This document shows, piece by piece, positions 10,187 through 19,658 of a stretch of 64,000 bases of DNA. Every line of letters begins with the position of its first letter. Positions within the stretch are counted from its first letter, which is position 1. Source of the stretch: Agreia sp. Leaf283 (GTDB lineage: Bacteria; Actinomycetota; Actinomycetes; Actinomycetales; Microbacteriaceae). Under the pieces are notes generated by a model. The model was not told the origin of the DNA and made no database searches. It saw nothing but the letters and a program-made list of their open reading frames with translations. Position numbers and translations under genes: made by a program. Where the stretch lies: contig NZ_LMNF01000002.1 in the NCBI RefSeq assembly GCF_001422485.1, positions 507,949 to 571,948 of the forward strand, written 5' to 3'.

Positions 10187-10293
10187 CAGAGAGCTGTCCG
10201 TGTACGAGGCGTATGGGCGAGAGGTGCTGAGCCAGTACGCGTAAGTCGCGGGGCAGCGATGAGTGTGAGATTGCTACCGGGTACGAGCTTGGA

Positions 10294-11226
10294 TCAAGCC
10301 GCTTCAACCGGATGCGTGACCACTGTAGCACCTTTGAAGTCGACAGCCAGTACGAGCGATGTCCACGGCGTTGCGGATTGCGACTCGACCAGTTCGACGG
10401 CGGCGAGGCGCTGGGCGGGATCGCTGCACAGCACCAGGATGCTGGGACCCGCGCCGGAAACGACGGCGGGGAACCCCTGCTCGCGCAGGAGCCCGATCAG
10501 TCGGGATGTGTCGGGCATGGCCTCTGCGCGATAGTTCTGGTGCAGACGATCCTCGGTCGCGGCGAGCAGCAGCTCGGGGCTCTGGATGAGCGCCGCGATC
10601 AGAAGCGTCGACCGCGACACGTTGAAGATGGCGTCGGCATGCGGAACGGACTCCGGCTGGAGACTGCGGGCGAGGGCGGTCGACATCGTCGCCTGAGGAA
10701 CGAGCACGAGCGGCGAGACTCCTCTGTGCACGATGAGCTTCTTGAACTGCGGACCCTCGGCGGTGACCCAGGCGATCGTGAGCCCTCCGAACAGGCAGGG
10801 CGCCACGTTGTCGGGGTGCCCCTCCATCTCGGTGGCGAGGGCGAGCAGACCGAGCGCGTCGATCTCGACGATGCCCTCGAGCAGGCCCTTGGCGGCCATG
10901 ATGCCCGAGACGATCGCGGCTCCCGACGATCCGAGGCCGCGTCCGTGGGGAATGACGTTGCGGGCGACGAGGTCGAGCCCGGGCAGGGGCTGGTCGTAGG
11001 CGGCGAAGGCGTGCGCGATGGCGCGAACGACGAGGTTGGACTCGTCGGTGGGCACCTCGCCCTCTCCCACACCGGTGACCTGAACCGTCGCTCCGGGCTC
11101 ATCCCGCACCGTGACGGTCAGCTCGTCGTAGAGCGCGAGCGCGAGGCCCAGGGTATCGAAACCCGGGCCGAGGTTGGCGGTCGTGGCCGGAACCTTGACC
11201 GTGACCGAACGGCCGGCAAGGCTCAC
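10294..11226 (-). CDS. thrB: Homoserine kinase
   Basis: 310 aa. A GHMP-family kinase that phosphorylates homoserine on the way to threonine. Visible are the N-terminal VKVPATTANLGPGFDTLG and the ATP-binding motif GRGLGSSGAA (about residue 95), plus the C-terminal VVSGAGPSILVL. The GTG start overlaps the thrC stop by four bases (GTGA), so thrC and thrB are coupled. It is the last gene of the lysA-hom-thrC-thrB set before rho. Confidence 0.96.
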   Translation of the reverse strand: MSLAGRSVTVKVPATTANLGPGFDTLGLALALYDELTVTVRDEPGATVQVTGVGEGEVPTDESNLVVRAIAHAFAAYDQPLPGLDLVARNVIPHGRGLGSSGAAIVSGIMAAKGLLEGIVEIDALGLLALATEMEGHPDNVAPCLFGGLTIAWVTAEGPQFKKLIVHRGVSPLVLVPQATMSTALARSLQPESVPHADAIFNVSRSTLLIAALIQSPELLLAATEDRLHQNYRAEAMPDTSRLIGLLREQGFPAVVSGAGPSILVLCSDPAQRLAAVELVESQSATPWTSLVLAVDFKGATVVTHPVEAA

Positions 11227-12329
11227 GAGTCGGCTTTCGAGAGTCCGAGCACGCCGGCGATCTCGTCGGTGTCGACGGCGACCGAGGTGGGCGTCACGTC
11301 GGAGCCGTCGGCCGTCTTGAGAGCCCACTGCGGGTCTTTCAGTCCGTGGCCGGTGACGGTGAGCACGACGACGGCTCCCTTGCCGATCACGCCGGCGTCG
11401 GCACGCTCGAGCAGGCCGGCGACGCTGATCGCCGACGCCGGCTCGACGAAGATGCCGACCTCCGCCGAGAGGATGCGGTAGGCCTCGAGGATCTTGTCGT
11501 CGTCGATGGCGCCGAAGTATCCGTCGTTCGCCTCGCGTGCGGCGAGTGCGAGCTCCCACGATGCGGGGTTTCCGATGCGGATGGCCGAGGCGATCGTCTC
11601 GGGGTTGCGCACGATCTCGCCGCGCACGATGGGTGCGCTGCCCGAGGCCTGGAACCCGAACATGCGGGGAAGCTTGGTGGTCTCGCCGCGCACGAGCTCT
11701 TCGGAGTATCCACGCGAGTAGGCCGTGTAGTTGCCCGCGTTTCCGACGGGAACGATGTGGAAGTCGGGAGCGTCGCCGAGGACCTCGACGACCTCGAAGG
11801 CGGCGGTCTTCTGGCCCTCGATGCGGTCGGGGTTCACCGAGTTGACCAGGTGCACCGGGTAGTTCTCGGCGAGGTCGCGGGCGATATCGAGGCAGTCGTC
11901 GAAGTTTCCGCGAACCTGCAGCAGCTCGGCGTTGTGCGCGATGGCCTGGCTGAGCTTGCCGAGCGCGATCTTGCCCTCGGGTACGAGCACGGCTGCTGTG
12001 ATTCCCGCGTGGGTCGCGTAGGCCGCGGCGGACGCCGACGTGTTGCCGGTGGACGCGCAGATGACGGCCTTGGCGCCGTGCTCGACGGCCTTCGAGATGG
12101 CCATGGTCATGCCGCGGTCCTTGAACGAGCCCGTGGGGTTCATGCCCTCGAACTTCACGTAGACCTGCGCGCCGGTGCGAGCAGACAGCGCGGGCGCGGG
12201 GATGAGGGGCGTTCCACCCTCGCCGAGCGTCACGATGGGGGTCGCCTCCGAGATGTCGAGGCGGTCCGCGTACTCGTGCAGCACTCCGCGCCACTGGCGG
12301 GATGCTCGTGTGGTGCTCACGGGATTCAT
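11223..12329 (-). CDS. thrC: Threonine synthase
   Basis: 368 aa PLP enzyme converting O-phosphohomoserine to threonine. The PLP lysine is Lys70 in NPTGSFKDRGM, followed by ASTGNTSASAAAYA (phosphate and cofactor loop) and the PVGNAGNYTAY segment, as in the short class of bacterial and archaeal threonine synthases. The ATG overlaps the hom stop (ATGA). An alternative GTG start four codons later would give VSTTRAS. The gene order hom-thrC-thrB is typical of actinobacteria. Confidence 0.96.
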   Translation of the reverse strand: MNPVSTTRASRQWRGVLHEYADRLDISEATPIVTLGEGGTPLIPAPALSARTGAQVYVKFEGMNPTGSFKDRGMTMAISKAVEHGAKAVICASTGNTSASAAAYATHAGITAAVLVPEGKIALGKLSQAIAHNAELLQVRGNFDDCLDIARDLAENYPVHLVNSVNPDRIEGQKTAAFEVVEVLGDAPDFHIVPVGNAGNYTAYSRGYSEELVRGETTKLPRMFGFQASGSAPIVRGEIVRNPETIASAIRIGNPASWELALAAREANDGYFGAIDDDKILEAYRILSAEVGIFVEPASAISVAGLLERADAGVIGKGAVVVLTVTGHGLKDPQWALKTADGSDVTPTSVAVDTDEIAGVLGLSKADS

Positions 12330-13669
12330 GCTCCTTCAACTCTCAGGACGGATTCGACCCGCACGACGACCTTCTGGTCGGCGATGGCGGCCACCGTGCG
12401 CGACAGTGCGCGCTCGCTGGCTATGTGGGTGACAATGACAAGGGTAGCGGTGCCGGAGCCGTCCGGCGTTCCGGCCGCCACGGCATCCGGGCCCACCGAC
12501 GCGACCGACTGCTGCACGGCCTCGACGGAGACGCCGTGCTCGCTGAACAGTGAGGCGATGCGCGCGAGCACGCCCGGCGCATCCGAGACCTCGAGGGTGA
12601 TCTGATAGCGCGTGCTCACGCTGTCGATCGGCAGGATGGTGAGGTTGGCGTGGGTCGTCTCCGCGACGCCCGGACCGCCGGCGACGTGACGTCGAGCCGC
12701 GGAGACGACGTCGCCGAGAACCGCCGACGCCGTCTCGATGCCGCCCGCTCCGGCGCCATAGAACATGAGATCGCCTGCGGCCTCGGCCTCGACGAACACC
12801 GCGTTCTTTCCGCCATGGACGGCCGCGAGCGGGTGCTGGCGGGAGATCAGGGCAGGATACACGCGGGCCGAGACGCCCTCGACGCCGGTCTCCGGGTCGG
12901 TGAGCCGCTCGCAGATGGCCAGCAGCTTCACCACGTAGCCGGCCTTCTGGGCCTGGCTCACCTGCGCCGCGGTGATCGTGGTGATGCCCTCGCGGTGCAC
13001 GGCCTCGACGGGAACGTCGGTGTGGAAGGCGAGCCGGGCGAGGATGGCCGCCTTCTGGGCGGCGTCGTAGCCTTCGATGTCGGCGGTGGGATCGGCCTCG
13101 GCGTAGCCCAGTTCCGTGGCCACGGCCAGGGCGTTCTCGAAGGTGTCGCCCTCCACGTCCATCTTGTCGAGGATGAAGTTCGTCGTGCCGTTGACGATGC
13201 CGAGGATCCGCTTGACGCGGTCCCCGGCCAGGCTCTCCCGCAGGGGGCGGATGATCGGAATCGCTCCCGCGACGGCGGCCTCGTAGTAGACCTGCGCACC
13301 GACCTGCTCGGCGGCGGCCTGCAGCTCGGGTCCGTGGGCGGCGAGGAGCGCCTTGTTGCCGGTGACGACGTCGGCACCCGAATTGAGCGCGTGCAGGATG
13401 TAGCTGCGGGCCGGCTCGATGCCGCCCATCAGCTCGATCACGATGTCCGCCGACTCGATGAGGCTCATCGCATCGGTCGTGAGCAGCGCCGGATCGAGCG
13501 GCGCCGAACGGGGTGCGTCGACGTCGCGCACGGCGATGCCGACCAGGTCGAGACCGGCGCCGACCCGGGAGGCGAGCTCGTCGTGGTGTTCGGTGAGCAG
13601 CGTCGCTACCTGGGCACCGACGGAGCCGGCCCCGAGGAGTGCGACTCGGAGGTTGCGATAGGCGATCAT
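12326..13669 (-). CDS. hom: Homoserine dehydrogenase with ACT domain
   Basis: 447 aa. It reduces aspartate semialdehyde to homoserine, the branch point feeding threonine and, through metX/metY at 44-47 kb, methionine. The Rossmann motif LLGAGSVGAQVA is at the N-terminus, followed by the catalytic region GNKALLAAHGPELQ, GIVNGTTNFIL and EADPTADIEGYDAAQK. The last 80 residues form an ACT domain (TLEVSDAPGVLARIASLFSE...), which in this class mediates feedback control by threonine. The start is the ATG overlapping the lysA stop (ATGA). Confidence 0.97.
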   Translation of the reverse strand: MIAYRNLRVALLGAGSVGAQVATLLTEHHDELASRVGAGLDLVGIAVRDVDAPRSAPLDPALLTTDAMSLIESADIVIELMGGIEPARSYILHALNSGADVVTGNKALLAAHGPELQAAAEQVGAQVYYEAAVAGAIPIIRPLRESLAGDRVKRILGIVNGTTNFILDKMDVEGDTFENALAVATELGYAEADPTADIEGYDAAQKAAILARLAFHTDVPVEAVHREGITTITAAQVSQAQKAGYVVKLLAICERLTDPETGVEGVSARVYPALISRQHPLAAVHGGKNAVFVEAEAAGDLMFYGAGAGGIETASAVLGDVVSAARRHVAGGPGVAETTHANLTILPIDSVSTRYQITLEVSDAPGVLARIASLFSEHGVSVEAVQQSVASVGPDAVAAGTPDGSGTATLVIVTHIASERALSRTVAAIADQKVVVRVESVLRVEGA

Positions 13670-15099
13670 GATGCTCCAGGTGCAGTCGGCGCGAAACCCG
13701 TGTCGCGCGCGAGAAGGTCGTGCTCGGTCTCGCCGCGGATGAGCAGGCGCGCCTCGCCGTTGGCGACGGCCACGACCGGCGGGCGACCGACGATGTTGTA
13801 GTTGCTTGCCAGCGCCCAGCAGTAGGCGCCGGTCGCGGGAACGGCGAGCAGGTCGCCGGGAGTCACGTCGGCGGGCAGGTAGTCGGCGTTCACGACGATG
13901 TCGCCCGACTCGCAGTGCTTGCCCGCGATGCGCACGAGGGCCGCATCGGCATCGGATGCACGGCTCGCGATGCGAACGGAATAGTCGGCACCGTAGAGGG
14001 CTGTCCGTGCGTTGTCGCTCATGCCGCCGTCGACGCTCACGTAGCGTCGCGGCGCGGTGGCGTCGGCCGAACCGCCGGGCAGCGTGACATCGACGTCTTT
14101 GATGGTGCCGACGCTGTACAGGGTGACTCCCGCGCCGCCGATGATCGAGCGTCCCGGCTCGAAGGCCACGACCGGAAGGGCGATGCCGAGGGCCGCGCAC
14201 TCCGCCTCGACGATGCTCGCGATGCGGGCGGCGAGCTCCGCAATGGGAGTGGGGTCGTCGGCGGTCGTGTACGCGATGCCGAATCCGCCTCCCAGGTTGA
14301 GCTCGGGCACCGGGCCGGTCTCGAGCAGCCTCGCGTGCAGAGAGAGCAGACGTGCCGCTGATTCCGCGAAGCCGTCGGCACCGAAGATCTGCGAGCCGAT
14401 GTGGCAGTGCAGGCCCCGGAACTCGAGGCCGGCGTGCGAACGGATCGCCATGACGGCGGCCTCGGCGCGATCGAGGGGGAAGCCGAACTTCTGGTCTTCG
14501 TGGGCGGTGGCGAGGAAGTCGTGCGTGTGCGCGTGCACCCCGCTGTTGACGCGCAGTCTCACGCCCTGAATCCGGCCCAGCCGGGCGGCGGCCGCGGCCA
14601 CGCGATCGATCTCGATTTCGCTGTCGATCACGATCGTTCCGACGCCGGCCGAGACGGCCCGCTCGATCTCGTCGAGCGACTTGTTGTTGCCGTGCATGCC
14701 GATACGGCCCGGATCGACCCCCGCCGCCAGGGCGATGGCGAGCTCTCCGCCCGTGCAGACATCGACGCCCAGGCCCTCGTCGCTGACCCAGCGAGCGACG
14801 GCGGTGCTGAGGAACGCCTTGCCCGCGTAGTAGACCTTCGCCCGCGTTCCGATGCGCTCGAACTGCTCGGTGAACGCCGTAAGGGTCTCGCGGGCACGCG
14901 CTCGCACGTGCTCCTCGTCGACCACGTAGAGCGGAGTGCCGAACTGCTGCACGAGGTCGGTTGCGGGAACGCCGCCGATCGAGAGCACGCCGTGCCGATC
15001 GCGGAGGGAGCTCGACGGCCACACTGATGCAGGGAGATCGTTCGCGTCGGCGGGCACGGCCAGCCAGTCGGGCGCGAGGGGACTTGCGACGGAGGTCAT
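13666..15099 (-). CDS. lysA: Diaminopimelate decarboxylase
   Basis: 477 aa, PLP-dependent alanine-racemase-fold type III enzyme. It decarboxylates meso-diaminopimelate to lysine. The PLP lysine lies in VYYAGKAFL, and GGGFG binds phosphate. The partner-subunit Cys is in GKHCESGD, and a Tyr-containing C-terminal motif (GAYCWALASNYN) is present. I chose the ATG at 15099 because GAGGA sits eight bases upstream. A longer open frame to 15192 has no such signal. It is the first of four overlapping aspartate-family genes. Confidence 0.96.
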   Translation of the reverse strand: MTSVASPLAPDWLAVPADANDLPASVWPSSSLRDRHGVLSIGGVPATDLVQQFGTPLYVVDEEHVRARARETLTAFTEQFERIGTRAKVYYAGKAFLSTAVARWVSDEGLGVDVCTGGELAIALAAGVDPGRIGMHGNNKSLDEIERAVSAGVGTIVIDSEIEIDRVAAAAARLGRIQGVRLRVNSGVHAHTHDFLATAHEDQKFGFPLDRAEAAVMAIRSHAGLEFRGLHCHIGSQIFGADGFAESAARLLSLHARLLETGPVPELNLGGGFGIAYTTADDPTPIAELAARIASIVEAECAALGIALPVVAFEPGRSIIGGAGVTLYSVGTIKDVDVTLPGGSADATAPRRYVSVDGGMSDNARTALYGADYSVRIASRASDADAALVRIAGKHCESGDIVVNADYLPADVTPGDLLAVPATGAYCWALASNYNIVGRPPVVAVANGEARLLIRGETEHDLLARDTGFAPTAPGAS

Positions 15100-15219
15100 T
15101 GAGGATCCTCGGATGAGATCGATCGTCCCGGCACGGGACCAGTGGTCGGGTGGGGGCGAGCGAACCCGGATTGGTTCCTGAAGCCTGTGCACGCCCGCTG
15201 AAGGGCGACAGCAGAAATA

Positions 15220-16131
15220 CTACTGGATGCCGTCGGCCGGGTCTCCGGGGTCGGCGAAGCGCACGAGGTCGCCGCTGTCGAGGGCGAGCCACACGTCGCC
15301 CGACGGAGCACCGGCGACCGCGACAGGAACGCCTCGGTCGCCGGGGATGTCGATCGTCGTGATGCGCCCGTCGCCGTCGACACGACCGATCGATGCGCGC
15401 TGCTGCATCGTGAACCAGCAGCCGCCCCGGGAATCCGCGCCGACGCGGGTCGGGCGGAGGCCCTCGGCCGGAACGAACTCGTCGACCGCGCCGCCGCGAG
15501 CCAGGCGGCCGATGACGCGACGACCGGGATCGGCGAACCACAGGCATCCGTCGTCGCCGACGCTCACGTCGGTCGGGGCGGCGAGCGGGTCGTCGAAGCG
15601 CACCAGGCCGGGCTGCGAGTCGCCGCCCCTGGCGTAGGCGATGGCGTGTGCTCCGGGAAGGCCGAACCACACCGACGTGCCGTCGGACGCGATGGAGGAC
15701 GGTTCTCCCCCGACAGCTCCCGGGGCGAACTCGGTGACGCGGCCCAGGATGTCGACGCGACCGATCCCATCCGCACGCTCTTCGACGAACCAGGCGCTGC
15801 CGTCGTCGAGGCCGACGATGTCACCGAGCCCGGCATCCGGTGTCGGAGCCCGCGTCGACCAGACGACCCCGGATGGGTCGAGTCGGAGGATCCTGTCGGT
15901 GCCGCGATCGGTCACCCAGACCGAGTCGCGGGTCGCGGCGGCCACCGAGCGCGGTTCTGCAGTCGCCTCCCCGAGAGCGAACCGACTCAGTTCGCCGTCG
16001 GCCGACCGTCTCAGCACGACGGCTGCGGAGCCGTCGACACACCACACCGCGGCATCGTCGGTGATCGCGAGGGCGCGCACCCCGCCGGGCGACGCGCCCA
16101 CGTCGTGGAACGAGAACCGGGGGTCGGTCAT
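15220..16131 (-). CDS. Streptogramin-lyase-like (Vgb) beta-propeller protein
   Basis: 303 aa. Repeated blades of about 40 residues (for example GSAWFVEERADGIGRVDILGRVTEFAPG and SVWFGLPGAHAIAYARGG) match the Vgb/virginiamycin B lyase or NHL-like beta-propeller fold. No signal peptide is seen, and the catalytic residues of true streptogramin lyases cannot be confirmed, so lyase activity should not be assumed. The ATG overlaps the stop of the LmeA-like gene (ATGA). It sits between argS and lysA and shares their orientation, without a known link to either. Confidence 0.75.
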   Translation of the reverse strand: MTDPRFSFHDVGASPGGVRALAITDDAAVWCVDGSAAVVLRRSADGELSRFALGEATAEPRSVAAATRDSVWVTDRGTDRILRLDPSGVVWSTRAPTPDAGLGDIVGLDDGSAWFVEERADGIGRVDILGRVTEFAPGAVGGEPSSIASDGTSVWFGLPGAHAIAYARGGDSQPGLVRFDDPLAAPTDVSVGDDGCLWFADPGRRVIGRLARGGAVDEFVPAEGLRPTRVGADSRGGCWFTMQQRASIGRVDGDGRITTIDIPGDRGVPVAVAGAPSGDVWLALDSGDLVRFADPGDPADGIQ

Positions 16132-16901
16132 GGGCAGACGCCCAGGGTGCTCAGGCTGGTCTCGTCGATCGAGAGATCGGATGCCCGGAGCACGACGGTC
16201 GCCTGGCCGGGCTCGATCGTGAGGTCGGCGAGTTCGACGCCCTGCGGCAGGTAGCTCGCGACACAGAGGGGAATCTTCTCGTCGAGCACCGCGTCGAGCG
16301 CGTCGGAGGCGTCGACCACGGCCGAGCCGGCGGTCAGCGTCGCCTTCTGCGGCGTGAGCACGACCGAATCGGACGTCACCGAGACGGAGGCGGTGACCAG
16401 GTAGTCGATGCTCAGTCCGAGGAAGGAGATCGTGCCGTCGTAGCCGACAGCCTGATCATCGAGTGTCAGGGTCGCTGATCCCGGGACCTCGACGACGCTG
16501 TTCACCGCGTCCTGGCTGAGGGTGAGGGTGGCCGACGCCGTGCCGACGGTCTTCGACAGATCGGTGGGGACCCCCGTGGCGACGACGTGCGCGTCGACCG
16601 GAACCCCGGAGACCGTGAGGGCGGGAGCGTCGAGCTCCACCCGATCGAATGTGCCCGAGAGGTACTGCTGCAGAAACGAGAAGCCGTCGATCGTCACATC
16701 GATGTCGCCGTCGACCGTGTCGGGAAGGCTTGCGGCGATCTCGGAGGCCGCGCGATCCTGGGCGTAGGCCCGCAGCGACACGTCGGCCACGACCACGCCG
16801 ACGGCGAGCACCACCACGACGACCAGGGCGATCACCACCCCGACGCCACGCCGACGGCGGCGCGGAACAGGCTCGGTCGGGTACGTCGGCTCCCCCACCA
16901 T
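16128..16901 (-). CDS. LmeA-like phospholipid-binding protein (DUF2993)
   Basis: 257 aa. An Arg-rich N-terminus (RRRRRG) is followed by one signal-anchor helix at about residues 18-43. The rest is a beta-rich extracytoplasmic domain with the DUF2993 pattern: FLQQYLSGTFDRVELDAPALTVSGVPVDAHVVATGVP, then LSIDYLVTASVSVTSDSVVLTPQKATL. In mycobacteria LmeA binds phospholipid and supports lipomannan elongation. The same role here is inference; a GT87 mannosyltransferase-like gene is present at 50.6 kb. It begins 6 bp after argS. Confidence 0.82.
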   Translation of the reverse strand: MVGEPTYPTEPVPRRRRRGVGVVIALVVVVVLAVGVVVADVSLRAYAQDRAASEIAASLPDTVDGDIDVTIDGFSFLQQYLSGTFDRVELDAPALTVSGVPVDAHVVATGVPTDLSKTVGTASATLTLSQDAVNSVVEVPGSATLTLDDQAVGYDGTISFLGLSIDYLVTASVSVTSDSVVLTPQKATLTAGSAVVDASDALDAVLDEKIPLCVASYLPQGVELADLTIEPGQATVVLRASDLSIDETSLSTLGVCP

Positions 16902-16907
16902 GCTCCG

Positions 16908-18587
16908 CTACATCCGTTCCGGGGCCGACACACCGAGGAGGTCGAGCCCGTTGCGGATGACCTGGCCGGCGGCGTCGTTGAGCCACAGGCGGGTGCGGTG
17001 CAGGTCGCTGATCGGCTCGTCTCCGAGCGGCAGCACACGGGCCTGCGAGTACCAGCGGTGGTAGTGGCCGGCGACCTCTTCGAGGTAGCGGGCGATGCGA
17101 TGCGGCTCGCGCAGCTCGGCCGACTTCTGCACGATCCTCGGAAACTCCTGCAGCGATCCGAGCAGCTCGGTCTCCGACTCGTGCGACAGCAGCGACGGGT
17201 CGAAGGCGGAGCGCTCGACGCCGGCCGCGGCCGCGTTCCGTGCAACCGAACGGGTGCGCGAATGGGCGTACTGCACGTAGAAGACCGGGTTGTCGTTGGT
17301 CTTCGACCGCAGCACATCGCCGTCGAGCGACAGCGGCGAATCCGCGGGATACCGGGCGAGCGAGTACCGCAGCGCGTCGGCGCCGACCCACTCGAGCAGG
17401 TCGTCGAGCTCGATGATGTTGCCCGCGCGCTTCGAGAGCTTGGCGCCGTTGAGGTTCACCAGCTGGCCGATCAGCACCGAGATGTTCACGTTCGGGTCGT
17501 CGCCCGCCGCGGCCGCCAAGGCCTTGAGTCGACCGACGTAGCCGTGGTGGTCTGCACCCAGGAGGTAGATCTTCTCGGTGAAGCCGCGGTCCTTCTTGCT
17601 GAGGTAGTACGCAGCATCGGCGGCGAAGTAGGTGACGACGCCGTTGCCGCGGGTGAGCACCCTGTCTTTGTCGTCGCCGAAGTCGGTGGTGCGCACCCAC
17701 ACCGCGTCGTCGGCCTCGAAGACGTGGCCCTGGGCGCGCAGGCGGTCGGCCGCGTCGTCGATGAGGCTTCGACCGGTCTCGGGGTCGGCCGCGTGCAGCG
17801 TGCGCTCGGAGAAGAACACGTCGAAGTGCACGTGGAAGCGTTCGAGGGAGTCCTTGATCTCCTCGAGCTGCTTGAGGTAGCCGAGGTCCCGGGCGAGGGG
17901 CACGGCCTCGTCGAGCGGGAGGTCGAGGAGGTTCGGCACGCTCGCGAGCACGTGCTTCGCGAGCTCGCCGATGTAGGCGCCGGGGTATCCCTTCTCTGGC
18001 GTCGGCTCGCCCTTGGCGGCCGCCAGGATCGACAGGCCGAAGTTGTCCATCTGGTTGCCGGCGTCGTTGATGTAGTACTCGGTCGCGACCACGGCACCGG
18101 ATGCGCGCAGCACGCGGGCGATCGCGTCGCCGAGTGCGGCCCACCGGGTGTGTCCGAGGTGCAGGGGCCCGGTCGGGTTCGCCGAGACGAACTCCATGTT
18201 CACCGAGAGGCCCGCCAGGGAGTCGTTGCGCCCGTACGCGTCGCCGGCGTCGACGATCTGTCGGGCGATCTCGGCGGCCGCCGCGACGTCGAGCGTGATG
18301 TTGATGAATCCCGGACCCGCGACATCCACCGACGCCACACCGGGGATCGCCTCGATCTCGGGGGTGATCTCGGCGGCGAAGGCCCGGGGGTTCGTGCCGA
18401 GACGGCCCGCGAACTTCATGGCCACGTTCGACGCCCAGTCACCGTGGTCGCGGTTGCGCGGCCGCTCGAGCGCGAGGTCGGCGATCGTGACGGCGTCGTC
18501 GGGAACGGTCTCACCGGCGGCACGGCGCCGCTCGATGCGGGCGGTCACGATGTCGAAGAGGGCGAGGGAGAGCTGTTCGGGAGTCAC
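16908..18587 (-). CDS. argS: Arginyl-tRNA synthetase
   Basis: 559 aa class I synthetase. The N-terminal Add-1 domain is followed by the HIGH-type motif HLGH (residues 143-146) in NPTGPLHLGHTRW. The KMSKS loop appears as GAKLSKRAGN, and the C-terminal anticodon-binding helical domain ends in ERM. GTG start. TAAGAT lies eight bases upstream on the minus strand without a Shine-Dalgarno, suggesting a leaderless message. It heads the run of genes that continues through lysA and hom; this argS-lysA linkage is common in actinobacteria. Confidence 0.97.
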   Translation of the reverse strand: MTPEQLSLALFDIVTARIERRRAAGETVPDDAVTIADLALERPRNRDHGDWASNVAMKFAGRLGTNPRAFAAEITPEIEAIPGVASVDVAGPGFINITLDVAAAAEIARQIVDAGDAYGRNDSLAGLSVNMEFVSANPTGPLHLGHTRWAALGDAIARVLRASGAVVATEYYINDAGNQMDNFGLSILAAAKGEPTPEKGYPGAYIGELAKHVLASVPNLLDLPLDEAVPLARDLGYLKQLEEIKDSLERFHVHFDVFFSERTLHAADPETGRSLIDDAADRLRAQGHVFEADDAVWVRTTDFGDDKDRVLTRGNGVVTYFAADAAYYLSKKDRGFTEKIYLLGADHHGYVGRLKALAAAAGDDPNVNISVLIGQLVNLNGAKLSKRAGNIIELDDLLEWVGADALRYSLARYPADSPLSLDGDVLRSKTNDNPVFYVQYAHSRTRSVARNAAAAGVERSAFDPSLLSHESETELLGSLQEFPRIVQKSAELREPHRIARYLEEVAGHYHRWYSQARVLPLGDEPISDLHRTRLWLNDAAGQVIRNGLDLLGVSAPERM

Positions 18588-18645
18588 GAGCGTCGATCTT
18601 ACCGTTCGGGCCGCGCCGGACCGTCTGCGCGGGCCGCCGCCCCGG

Positions 18646-19452
18646 TCAGCGCAGCTGCACCAGCTGGGTGACGTCGTCGGCGGGCAGCTCGTCGACCGTC
18701 GCGGTCACCTCGAGCTCGGTCAGGGTGAGGAGTCCGTCGTGGTTGGTGAGGAAGGCGGTGTCGGCGGCATCGCGGCCCGTGGAGATGCGCACGAGACTCT
18801 GTCTGGGCGCCAGGGCCGTCGCATCCACGATGTGCCAGGCGCCGTCGATGAACGCCTCGGCCACGGCGTGGAAGTCCATGGGATCGAGCCCGGGCGCGTA
18901 GACCGCGACGAGCCGCGCCGGAACGTCGAGGGCGCGGAGCAGTGCGACCACGAGATGGGCGTAGTCGCGGCACACCCCCTGCCGCGCGAGCAGCGTGCGC
19001 ACGGCTCCATCGGTGGGCAGGCTCAAGCCCGGTACGTAGCTCAGCTTGTCGCCGACCCAGGAGCTGACCCCGTCGAGCAGTGCCCTGCCCTTCAGCCCGG
19101 CGAACTCCGACACGGCGGTCGGCAGCAGGATGTCGGACTCGCAGTACCTGCTGGGCTTGAGGTAGGTGATGCGGTCGATGGCCGTGATTTCGGCCGGCAC
19201 GGCCTCCCCCGTCACCGTCGCCCAGTAGTCCATGGTGAGGGTTCCTGCGCCCACGGTGAACTGATGGAGCCGGGTGCCGTGCAGGTCGCTGATCTCCACG
19301 GGAGTGATGCTGCTCCCCCCGTAGCGGAAGTCGAGGGTCTCGACCTCCCGGGTGATGCCCTCCGCCACGGATGCGGCGAAGACCATGGTCACCGGGCTGT
19401 CGATTCGAACGGCGATGTGGGCGGAGACGGAGCGCTTCATGAGCAGCATCAT
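18646..19452 (-). CDS. Transglutaminase-like cysteine protease-fold protein
   Basis: 268 aa. The transglutaminase-like triad is complete: Cys161 in QGVCRDYAH, His195 in MDFHAVAEAF and Asp210 in WHIVDAT. An N-terminal beta-sandwich domain of about 110 residues (DUF-type bacterial transglutaminase N-domain) precedes it. Substrates of such proteins are mostly unknown; they may be peptidases or crosslinking enzymes. The start may instead be the Met at codon 6 (MKRSVSAH). It stands alone between argS and the tRNA gene. Confidence 0.85.
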   Translation of the reverse strand: MMLLMKRSVSAHIAVRIDSPVTMVFAASVAEGITREVETLDFRYGGSSITPVEISDLHGTRLHQFTVGAGTLTMDYWATVTGEAVPAEITAIDRITYLKPSRYCESDILLPTAVSEFAGLKGRALLDGVSSWVGDKLSYVPGLSLPTDGAVRTLLARQGVCRDYAHLVVALLRALDVPARLVAVYAPGLDPMDFHAVAEAFIDGAWHIVDATALAPRQSLVRISTGRDAADTAFLTNHDGLLTLTELEVTATVDELPADDVTQLVQLR

Positions 19453-19552
19453 GTCATCCGAATGTTTCCGAATGATGTTGCCCGTGCGGCCGTTGCGTGC
19501 ACGCGGCGAAGCGCGCTACTGTGCGCCGCTTCTGATAGGTTTTCTCGAGTAC

Positions 19553-19624
19553 GCCCTCGTAGCTCAGCGGAAGAGCGCTTCCCTCCGAAGGAATAGGTCG
19601 CTGGTTCAAATCCAGTCGAGGGCA
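19553..19624 (+). tRNA. tRNA-Arg (anticodon CCG)
   Basis: A 72-base cloverleaf. The acceptor stem GCCCTCG pairs with CGAGGGC, the D arm is GCTC/GAGC with A in the loop, and the anticodon loop CTCCGAA gives CCG reading CGG. The T arm GCTGG/CCAGT carries the TTCAAAT loop. The discriminator is A and CCA is not encoded. The top pair of the anticodon stem is a C-T mismatch, and the other four pairs are canonical. Confidence 0.92.
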
Positions 19625-19658
19625 CACGGCTCCCCTGGAGCGAACACGGTTCTCTTGA

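Noticed and set aside
15220-16131. Streptogramin (virginiamycin B) resistance gene
   Set aside because: Only the beta-propeller fold is evident. Catalytic residues cannot be confirmed and such housekeeping propellers are common, so a resistance claim is unsupported.
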